Assembly: GCA_024693135.1 (NCBI GenBank)
Contig: JAILLN010000055.1
Coordinates: 1-53,819, forward strand
DNA: 53,819 bases
DNA from: Lachnospiraceae bacterium
GTDB taxonomy: Bacteria > Bacillota > Clostridia > Lachnospirales > Lachnospiraceae
Reading direction: 5' to 3'
The first letter of the stretch is position 1, and each line of letters opens with the position of its first letter. A model generated the notes under the pieces. It worked only from the letters and a program-made list of their open reading frames with translations. It was not told the DNA's origin and made no database searches. Position numbers and translations under genes: made by a program. Below, one piece after another: positions 44,471 through 51,161 of this stretch.

Positions 44471-46429
44471 ATGGGACGGATTCAATCAGAAATAAAAGAG
44501 GAAAAAAAAGATTTCACCAAGATAAGGATAGCAAATATTGGCATTGGGTTCATAACGGCTTTGCTGTGTAATGGAATGCTTTATTTTTCAGTACGTCAGA
44601 TCTTTGATAATATTTATATGAAGAACCAGAGAAAACCTCTCGAAGCAGATATTCCCAGCTATGCCGCTGGGTTTTTGATGAGCTTTTTCATCATCATGAT
44701 AATCTTATCCGTTATAAAAAAACGGGAATGGGTAATCATGGCCGCGGCTTTGATCTCTTTTGTTATTTCGCTGGTTAATTACTATGAATACCGATTCCGG
44801 GGCACGGTATTTACATATGAAGATTTCAATAATGCAGGAACTGCAGTCAGGGTATTGGGTCAATATGATATAAAACCAACGACAGATGTTTATGTCATGC
44901 TCCTTTTCTTCTTTTTGCTTATCGTGATATCGGTTTTATGCCATCAGCATGAAAGAAGGTATGGGAGTAATATTATAGATATTCGTTTATTTGCAGGGTG
45001 GATGCTCCTGATGCTGTTTTTTTTCACATCATATTTTCTGGTAGAATTTGTTATGAATAAGAAAGATCCCTGGAGCTGGGAAGAGCTTTATGCCAGAGAG
45101 GGTTATGTGACAGGAACCACTCATTTTGTTTTGGAAAACCTCCATTCCCCCGTACAGAAACCGGCTGGATATGACGAATGGAAAGAGCAGGCTGATATTC
45201 CAGAAATAACAGAGCCGGCCGCCGGCGAATCGGAGGATCTTCCGGATATTGTGTTAATCCTGAATGAAACCTGGTATGACTTTGGACATTATATTGCTTT
45301 GGATACAGATACAGACTATATGTCACATTACAAAAAGCTGGATGCGGATAAGGGTTATTGTGTGGTTCCGATTTCAGGAGGCGGAACGAACAACAGTGAA
45401 TATGAGCTGCTCACATCGAATTCGATGACATTAATGAATACATATGCTCCTTTTTTATCATTGAAACCGGATGAGAAAACAGCAATAACAGGATATTTGA
45501 AAAAAATCGGGTATTATACGCTGGCAGCTCATTCGGAGCAGGGGACAAATTATAAAAGGAATCAGGTATGGCCGGCCCTTGGATTTGACCAAACCCATTT
45601 CGGTGAAGATTTTACGGGGCTGGAATACTATGGAAAACGGGAGCGGGCAACGGATCGCTCTGTTTTTCGTAATGTTCAAAGGTTTTATGAGAATATGCCA
45701 AAGGATACTCCACGGTTTGTTTTTTGGCTGACCATTCAAAATCATGGAGGATGGAACATAAATCCGTCGGAGGATGATACCGTCCATTTGAAAGAGAACA
45801 TAAAACCGGAAAGCATGAATAATCGGACTGAAATCGAGAAACAAACCGGAACCACGGACCTGGAAGGAGTCTTAAATGAGTATCTATCATGCGTCAGTCA
45901 TACGGACGCATTTATTGATGATCTGACGGATTATTTCAGTGAGGTATATCGAAATGAGGGAAGAAAGGTGATCATCTGCATGGTAGGAGATCATGCCCCG
46001 GATTTTATAAACTGGCTGAATCCTCCTGCTGGATTATCAAAGGAAGGCAATCTGCAGAACCGTGAGGTACCTTATTTTATATGGAAAAATTACGAAAAAA
46101 TGAATAAAGGAGAAGAGAAGGTTTTTGATCTGTGCTGCCTGACACCCTTTGTTCTTAAAGAAGCAGGCCTGCCGCTTACCCCATATTACCAAAGGCTTTG
46201 CGAATTGGGAAATGAGACAAGATGTTTTACTAAAGTACCTGTGTTAAGAGATGGGTTATATTTTATGGATCAAAAAGGGAGCGTACAATCTGTTTCTGAT
46301 AAGTCTGAACTGTCAGAAAAGATAAAGGAGTATTTTTATATGGAATATGGGAGAATAGAAAGGATTGTTTCCAGGAATGGCAGTAGCGGGGTTTTCTTCG
46401 ACCATAAATTACAAGAGAGTCCTCTTTGA
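44471..46429 (+). CDS. LTA synthase-like membrane sulfatase-fold protein, copy 2
   Basis: 652 residues from ATG 44471, chosen because GAGAGGG lies just upstream and the N-terminus then lines up with copy 1; the frame opens at TTG 44441. It shares long identical or near-identical blocks with copy 1, such as GMLYFSVRQIF, FRGTVFTYED, LILNETWYD, GGGTNNSEYELLTSNSMTL and GEDFTGLEYYGKRERATD. The membrane helices and extracytoplasmic phosphotransferase domain are as in copy 1, with the catalytic Thr in NETWYD. Its DNA is more AT-rich than that of copy 1, so it may be an older duplicate or an independently acquired relative. Confidence 0.88.
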   Translation: MGRIQSEIKEEKKDFTKIRIANIGIGFITALLCNGMLYFSVRQIFDNIYMKNQRKPLEADIPSYAAGFLMSFFIIMIILSVIKKREWVIMAAALISFVISLVNYYEYRFRGTVFTYEDFNNAGTAVRVLGQYDIKPTTDVYVMLLFFFLLIVISVLCHQHERRYGSNIIDIRLFAGWMLLMLFFFTSYFLVEFVMNKKDPWSWEELYAREGYVTGTTHFVLENLHSPVQKPAGYDEWKEQADIPEITEPAAGESEDLPDIVLILNETWYDFGHYIALDTDTDYMSHYKKLDADKGYCVVPISGGGTNNSEYELLTSNSMTLMNTYAPFLSLKPDEKTAITGYLKKIGYYTLAAHSEQGTNYKRNQVWPALGFDQTHFGEDFTGLEYYGKRERATDRSVFRNVQRFYENMPKDTPRFVFWLTIQNHGGWNINPSEDDTVHLKENIKPESMNNRTEIEKQTGTTDLEGVLNEYLSCVSHTDAFIDDLTDYFSEVYRNEGRKVIICMVGDHAPDFINWLNPPAGLSKEGNLQNREVPYFIWKNYEKMNKGEEKVFDLCCLTPFVLKEAGLPLTPYYQRLCELGNETRCFTKVPVLRDGLYFMDQKGSVQSVSDKSELSEKIKEYFYMEYGRIERIVSRNGSSGVFFDHKLQESPL

Positions 46430-46448
46430 TGACCATATCAATCCTTGC

Positions 46449-46477
46449 TTGATATTATCGTGCGGATACGATAAAAT
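46449..46477 (+). promoter_or_regulatory. Promoter with internal palindrome before the AAA_14 gene
   Basis: TTGATA (46449-46454), 17 bp, TAAAAT (46472-46477). The inverted repeat TTATCGT-N6-ACGATAA occupies 46455-46474, exactly in the spacer and the start of the -10 box. A bound protein would block RNA polymerase. Confidence 0.65.
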
Positions 46478-46518
46478 ATAATACAGAGTATCGTTTCTAC
46501 ACGAAAGCAGAGGCGGTT

Positions 46519-47778
46519 ATGAATCACAGTATACTGAAGAAGGTTATTTTAGAGCAGATTGAAATAATACAAAATGCAGTGATCGTGGATCGAGACTATG
46601 ATTTCGAAAGGAATGTCAATTACATTCTGGTGGGGCTAAGGAGAGCGGGAAAATCGACCCTTTTATACAGGATCGCAAGAGAGCTTTCGGAGGCTGGCTG
46701 TGGCTGGTCACAGATTGTTTATATCAATTTCGAGGACGACAGGCTGTTAGGCTTCACCAAAGAGGATTTTGATGACATTGTTGAAACTGCCCATGAGCTG
46801 ACAGACGAAAAAGAGATATACTATTTCTTTGACGAAATTCAGATCATAGATGGATGGGAACACTTTGCCAGAAGAATGGCCGATCAGAAAAAACACGTAT
46901 ACATTACGGGAAGTAATGCAAAAATGCTGAGCTCAGAGATGGAAAAGGTTCTCGGAGGACGGTATCTGTCCAAAATGATCATGCCTTTTTCGTTTAGTGA
47001 GACTCTTGATTATAAGAGCATAAAGCATGATGAAAGGGCAAGGCTCACAGCCTCCGGGTCGGCAAGGATACGAAGAGGCTGTCAGGAGTATATTGAAGGC
47101 GGCGGTTTCCCTGAAGCACAGCTGTTGTCCAACAAAAGAGAATATATCAAGAGCGTGTATGAGAAGGTTCTTCTGGGTGACATTATAGAACGCGAAAAAG
47201 TAAATAATACCATGGCGCTCAGGCTCATGATAAAGAAGATCGCCGAAACAATAATGCATGAGCTTTCTTTTAATACCCTGGCCGGAAATGTAAAAGCCGC
47301 CGGGATCAGGACGTCGACAGACTCCATGATAGATTATGTTTCCTACGCAGAAAATGCATATCTTCTGTTCAGAAACAGAAATTTTGTCTCCAGGTTTTCA
47401 GAAAGAGAGAGCACTCCCAGATTTTATTTTTATGATAATGGAGTGCTGTCATTGTTTTTGACAGATAAATCCTCAGTGCTTCTGGAAAATGCCGTTGCGG
47501 TATATCTGAGGCGCAGATACGGGGAGGGCGTTTATTATTATAAATGCAGACAAACGGGAATCGATATTGATTTTTATCTTCCGGAGGAAGGCTGTGCCAT
47601 TCAGGCAGTATTCAGCCTGGAAGCTGCAGAAGGCAGGGAGATCAGAAGCCTCACGGCTTTTGCCGAAAGGACTGAAGGAGTGCAGCGTCTTATAATAGTG
47701 ACCAATGAGGAAGAGCGAACAATTACTAAGGATGGTATGACAATTGAAGTGACCCCGGCCTGCAAATTTCTATTGTAG
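46519..47778 (+). CDS. AAA_14 ATP-binding protein with DUF4143 domain
   Basis: A 419-residue P-loop protein. Walker A is LVGLRRAGKSTLL (about residues 36-48), Walker B is IYYFFDEIQ, and a GSNAKML sensor-like segment follows. The C-terminal half is DUF4143, with CQEYIEGGGFPEAQL and later RRYGEGVYYYKCRQTGIDIDFYL, the last of which looks like a PD-(D/E)XK-type strand pattern. Proteins of this AAA_14/DUF4143 architecture are widespread, often in variable numbers in Bacteroides and Clostridia, with no settled function. It is a single gene with a promoter containing a palindromic candidate operator. Confidence 0.9.
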   Translation: MNHSILKKVILEQIEIIQNAVIVDRDYDFERNVNYILVGLRRAGKSTLLYRIARELSEAGCGWSQIVYINFEDDRLLGFTKEDFDDIVETAHELTDEKEIYYFFDEIQIIDGWEHFARRMADQKKHVYITGSNAKMLSSEMEKVLGGRYLSKMIMPFSFSETLDYKSIKHDERARLTASGSARIRRGCQEYIEGGGFPEAQLLSNKREYIKSVYEKVLLGDIIEREKVNNTMALRLMIKKIAETIMHELSFNTLAGNVKAAGIRTSTDSMIDYVSYAENAYLLFRNRNFVSRFSERESTPRFYFYDNGVLSLFLTDKSSVLLENAVAVYLRRRYGEGVYYYKCRQTGIDIDFYLPEEGCAIQAVFSLEAAEGREIRSLTAFAERTEGVQRLIIVTNEEERTITKDGMTIEVTPACKFLL

Positions 47779-47810
47779 CGAAGGACAAGGAAGGCAGCTT
47801 TTTGGTATAA

Positions 47811-47993
47811 AAATGCAATATAGCCGCCTTAAGCGCCGCTGCGGCGGACAGGACAGCATCGAATAAGGCCGATGACTTTAAAAAGACCTCCATCACCTTC
47901 ACCGATGAAAACGGAGTGGATCAGAAGCTTAAAGCGGGCCGGGACTATGAGGCGGTCTTTACGCCGGAGAGCGGAAGCTATTTTCACAAATAA
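47811..47993 (+). pseudogene. Fragment of a secreted surface-protein gene
   Basis: An open frame without a start codon encodes ADDFKKTSITFTDENG, then LKAGRDYEAVFTPESGS, then a stop. The pattern matches the beta-repeat style of the giant protein at 33929 (LKPGKDYDP, LKEGTDYEV). The fragment breaks off exactly where leader copy B begins (GCTATTTTCAC at 47977), so the join looks like a recombination or insertion point. Confidence 0.55.
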
Positions 47994-48053
47994 CAAAAAT
48001 AGCAGGAGCAGTGGCAGCCATTCACCCTGCCGCCTCCTGCGGAAAAAAGAAGG
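47977..48053 (+). repeat. Nuclease-associated leader, copy B (promoterless)
   Basis: From GCTATTTTCAC to the position of the ribosome binding site, this matches copies A and C nearly base for base, including GCAGGAG (48002-48008) and CCTCCT (48033-48038). The AGGAGG has become AGAAGG (48048-48053), and the promoter half of the leader is missing. Confidence 0.75.
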
Positions 48054-48268
48054 TACATATACCCGCTGTCCTATCCGGGCACAACAAGATAGACAAATGG
48101 GCAGGGCTGTTTAAGGCAAGGACATGGGAGGAAATAAAGATGTTGGCGAAAGAAGATGCATACCTGGAGTCTGTGGCAAACACCATGTATTCCAGCGTTA
48201 CAGATCCGGCGATACTGTCGTTGTGCAGGATGAGGCAGGGTGCTAAAGGCCTGAAGGATGCAGCTTGA
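48054..48268 (+). pseudogene. Chimeric Rpn-type nuclease C-terminal fragment
   Basis: The first 30 or so bases match the interior of the 49814 gene (near 50384-50405). The rest encodes WAGLFKARTWEEIKMLAKED and DPAILSLCRMRQGAKG, the C-terminal pattern of PD-(D/E)XK transposase-like Rpn proteins of a different subfamily (PF12784 type). No catalytic part remains. The fragment follows leader copy B. Confidence 0.55.
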
Positions 48269-48284
48269 GACTGGGAGAAAGAAC

Positions 48285-49580
48285 ATGATTTCTGAAAAAG
48301 ACTTAAATCTTGTGAGAAAATTGATTGTTACGGTAATAGCTATGCTTTGCTGCATGACTGCAACAGGATGCGAAGGCACAGCAGAAAAACCGGACACGAT
48401 GGATAAATTGTCTGAAGATCAGGCAGCGATATATGAAGAAAGTGCAGGTAAGGAGAAGCCTCACAAGAGTGAAGAACAAGAAAAAGAAAATATAGATAAA
48501 GATAATACGGAGAATAAGAAAGAATCAGAGGATGCAGAGATAACCGAAGCAGAATGCATAGATAAGATCAATCTTTTGAAAGATACAAAAGCTGTTCATC
48601 TAATCCAGGGTAATATTCTAGCTGATATAGCAAGATGCGTGACGGTTTCGGGCATTCTTGACGAAAAGGGAATGGTTTTCTCTGAAATGGATAACTATAA
48701 AAAGGCGGCTCTGCGACGTCAAGTGATAAATGCTGTTATGTGGGGAGAATCGGTTCTTCGTGATGCGATTCCTGTTATACCATGCGAGGATAGGAACGAT
48801 GCCGACTCATTGATCCCGGTAGAAAACGCAGAAGAGCTCTTCAAAGAGATATACGGAGAGGAGGTCTTTACACCGGCTGAATATGAGCATATAGATGATG
48901 GGTATATCCTTATTTCCTATGGGGACGGAGATCCCTGGCATACAGTAGACCATATGCAGTTCTTTGAGGATGATGATTTTCTCCTTCTGACTGGTCCGGC
49001 TTTCTATGAGGATAACGGTGGTTGTATATCCTTTTTAGGGTATGCCGATATTTTATTCAGGAAGAATCCTGAGAGCAGGTACGGCGTAACAATTTTATAT
49101 GGAAGATATCGTGATGAGAAGATAAATGTGACTTCTGTTACCACATCTTCACAGCTTCCGGATGCAGCCGGTAGGTCATATTCGGGCATGAATCTTGTGG
49201 ATGGTGATTATACAACGATATGGTCGGAGGGCGTGATGGGCACGGGAATCGGCGAGACCATTACGCTTAATCTGGATAAAATACAACTTGTATACGGTGT
49301 TACGATATGCAACGGATATACAGCTGACTATGATCTGTATGCTAACAATGGAAAACTAACAGAAGCAGAAGTTGATTTCGGCAACGGTTATCTGGCCCGT
49401 GGAAGTCTTGGTGGTTTTGCTTTTGAAGGATATTCTTCCGAGGATCTGGTTTATACCAACCAAAACAGGATTGAACTGGACGAACCGGTTATGACTGATA
49501 CCGTTATAATAAAGATTTTAGGAGCGGAAAGCGGAGCAAAATATGATGATACATGCGTGAGCGAGATAAGAGTATATTAG
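48285..49580 (+). CDS. Lipoprotein with C-terminal NADase-type glycan-binding (discoidin-like) domain
   Basis: 431 residues from ATG 48285 (GGGAG seven bases upstream; an earlier ATG at 48258 lacks spacing). The signal ends in MTATGC, a lipobox, followed by a Lys/Glu-rich tether to about residue 85. The middle (about 95-285) is unassigned; it contains YILISYGDGDPWHTVDHMQFFEDDDF in pieces typical of small Firmicutes lipoproteins. From about residue 290, TSSQLPDAAGRSYSGMNLVDGD, IWSEGV and IGETITLNL match the discoidin-like NADase-type glycan-binding domain. It is likely a surface-displayed carbohydrate-binding lipoprotein. It lies downstream of the Rpn fragment with a short gap. Confidence 0.75.
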   Translation: MISEKDLNLVRKLIVTVIAMLCCMTATGCEGTAEKPDTMDKLSEDQAAIYEESAGKEKPHKSEEQEKENIDKDNTENKKESEDAEITEAECIDKINLLKDTKAVHLIQGNILADIARCVTVSGILDEKGMVFSEMDNYKKAALRRQVINAVMWGESVLRDAIPVIPCEDRNDADSLIPVENAEELFKEIYGEEVFTPAEYEHIDDGYILISYGDGDPWHTVDHMQFFEDDDFLLLTGPAFYEDNGGCISFLGYADILFRKNPESRYGVTILYGRYRDEKINVTSVTTSSQLPDAAGRSYSGMNLVDGDYTTIWSEGVMGTGIGETITLNLDKIQLVYGVTICNGYTADYDLYANNGKLTEAEVDFGNGYLARGSLGGFAFEGYSSEDLVYTNQNRIELDEPVMTDTVIIKILGAESGAKYDDTCVSEIRVY

Positions 49581-49630
49581 GATAAGGACTTTTTTGATGT
49601 TTCGTGAATTGTCACTCACGAAAATCATGC

Positions 49631-49816
49631 TTGAATGAAATCCCATTCAGGCTTATAATCATATCATATCAAGGGCATTCGCCCGGGGCATGAACAAACA
49701 CAATCATCCATTCCATGGATACTGCTCATGCTATTTTCACAAAAAAACAAAAATAGCAGGAGCAGTGGCAGCCATTCACCCTGCCGCCTCCTGCGGAAAA
49801 AGGAGGTGTACAGGTG
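49631..49816 (+). promoter_or_regulatory. Nuclease-associated leader, copy C (complete, before the intact Rpn-like gene)
   Basis: TTGAAT (49631-49636), 17 bp, TATAAT (49654-49659). The untranslated leader of about 145 nt holds a GCTATTTT/AAAATAGC stem (49730-49737 with 49750-49757). It also holds a 12-bp interrupted hairpin: GCAGGAG (49756-49762) with CTCCTGC (49788-49794), and GGCAG (49767-49771) with CTGCC (49781-49785). CCTCCT (49787-49792) is also complementary to the AGGAGG ribosome binding site (49801-49806), with an 8-base loop. Two exclusive folds are thus possible, one hiding the start site. Confidence 0.7.
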
Positions 49817-50845
49817 AAACGCAGTATGGAAAACCAGCCCGGGCAAAATGTCCCCCGGGAAAAGGCCGGCCGGAAGGAGCCTGGCCTGGAGATTGCCTAC
49901 CAGAACAAGGACATCGTGTCGAAAATCCTGGCAGACAGTTTCAGGGACGATTTCATGGAGGCATATGGGATCCGCCTTCCGAGGATCCTGAGGACGGGGC
50001 CGACAAACCTCCCGGCAGTCATGGCCAATGAGCTGCGGATAGACGTGCTGTTCGAGCTTGAGGACGGCTCCGTTGCCATTGTGGACTGTGAGAGCAGGCA
50101 CTCAGTCCGGAACAAGCTGAAATACATGAACTACATTTCCAGGGTCTCTGACCGGATGCTTGCGGAAAGGGGCCAGTTCACCCGGATCCACATGGTCGTG
50201 ATCTACACGGCGGACGTACGGCGAGGGACGACGGATCCCGTGCTGGACCTGGGGGCGATGCGGATGGAGCTGACAGAGGGATTCCTGTCGGACTTCAGCC
50301 CGGACGAGCTCTACCGGTACCTGGAAGGCGAGGTCGGCCGGGGAGGGATGCTTTCAGACGACGCGCTGATGAAGCTGGTCATATACCCGCTGTCCTATCC
50401 GGGCACAGGCAGGAAGAAGGAGGCTGTCCCCCGGGCGGTCGGGCTGGCGAGGGAAATCGCGGATGACCGCCAGAGGGCGTTTGCGCTGGCAGGCATCTGC
50501 GCGTTTGCGGATAAGATCATAACGGAAGAGGATGCGAACAATATACGGAGGGAGCTGAGCATGACAAAGGTAGGGCGGCTTTTTGCCGAAGAGATGGAGA
50601 ATGCGGAAAACAGGCTGAAGACAGCCGAGAAAAAGCTTGAGACAGCTGAGAAAGAAAAGGAGACGGCCGTGAAAGAAAAAGAGACAGCCGAGAAAGAACG
50701 TGCAGAGCTGGAAAGAAAGCTGGAGGCAATGACAAAAGAAAAAGAGGCGGCTGAAAGAAGGGCAGAAATGGCAGAAAAGCGCCACTGGTTTTTTGGCAGA
50801 AAGCCCCTTATCCTGAAAAGCTGGCAGAAGCTTCAGAAGAAATAA
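49814..50845 (+). CDS. Rpn-like PD-(D/E)XK nuclease with C-terminal coiled coil
   Basis: 343 residues, GTG start with AGGAGG seven bases upstream. The catalytic core is near residues 74-100: ELRIDVLFELEDGSVAIVDCES has the Asp, a second strand ending in (D/E)xE, and then a Lys-containing HSVRNKLKYMNYISR helix. This matches the Rpn/transposase-associated PD-(D/E)XK nuclease pattern, although I cannot name the exact family. Residues about 256-322 are a very regular Glu/Lys/Ala coiled coil built from repeats such as EKEKETA, probably for oligomerisation. Rpn proteins cut DNA and promote recombination. Internally deleted relatives of this gene lie at 40.4 and 48.05 kb. Confidence 0.75.
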   Translation: MKRSMENQPGQNVPREKAGRKEPGLEIAYQNKDIVSKILADSFRDDFMEAYGIRLPRILRTGPTNLPAVMANELRIDVLFELEDGSVAIVDCESRHSVRNKLKYMNYISRVSDRMLAERGQFTRIHMVVIYTADVRRGTTDPVLDLGAMRMELTEGFLSDFSPDELYRYLEGEVGRGGMLSDDALMKLVIYPLSYPGTGRKKEAVPRAVGLAREIADDRQRAFALAGICAFADKIITEEDANNIRRELSMTKVGRLFAEEMENAENRLKTAEKKLETAEKEKETAVKEKETAEKERAELERKLEAMTKEKEAAERRAEMAEKRHWFFGRKPLILKSWQKLQKK

Positions 50846-50862
50846 TGTCTGCCATGGCATTC
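50829..50862. repeat. 34-bp direct repeat, left copy
   Basis: Covers the last 17 bases of the Rpn-like gene including TAA, plus 17 bases downstream (AGCTTCAGAAGAAATAATGT and the following 14). It is identical to 52837-52870 on the other side of the GT-C-like gene. Confidence 0.9.
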
Positions 50863-50865
50863 ACA

Positions 50866-50902
50866 AACCGCCCCGCAGCATTATCCGCGGGGTGGTTCTT
50901 TG
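50866..50902. terminator. Terminator after the Rpn-like gene
   Basis: AACCGCCCCGC (50866-50876) pairs with GCGGGGTGGTT (50887-50897), with one G-U pair, and is followed by CTTT. It is homologous to the terminator at 39406-39440. Confidence 0.75.
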
Positions 50903-50914
50903 TATCAGCTGTCT

Positions 50915-50975
50915 TTATTTCGATGCGGGCAAGAGCTGAGTATGGAATCTGGGATGGAGTGGATCCAGCATACGG
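50915..50975 (-). pseudogene. Decayed 3' end of an AIM24 gene
   Basis: Read on the minus strand it keeps the family ending: a WIHS segment matching the intact gene at 39455, then, after a deletion of about 15 bp and a frame change, LPASK and TAA where the intact gene has LPTSK and TAA. The adjoining terminator is also shared. From 50976 to 51085 nothing is recognised. Confidence 0.6.
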
Positions 50976-51085
50976 TATGATAGGACTGAGTCAAAACCAC
51001 ACATCAACTTTTTTTAGACTGAAAGCCCTCCGTTGATAAAATTATGTATCTGACAGACAGAATTGGATAGATGGGACAGTAAACT

Positions 51086-51108
51086 GCTATACCGTGTACA
51101 GGTATAGC
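51086..51108. other. Inverted repeat downstream of the GT-C-like gene
   Basis: GCTATACC (51086-51093) pairs perfectly with GGTATAGC (51101-51108) around a 7-base loop. On the plus strand an A-run follows; on the minus strand no T-run follows, so a terminator role is doubtful. Confidence 0.4.
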
Positions 51109-51161
51109 AAAAAACTATATGGCATATGGGAGAATAGATAGGTAAGAGGAGTTGGCTTGCT

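Noticed and set aside
47872..48114. An 80-codon frame over the surface-protein fragment and leader copy B
   Set aside because: It crosses the junctions in a different frame from both recognisable segments, has no ribosome binding site, and its Arg/Ser/Lys-rich sequence matches nothing.
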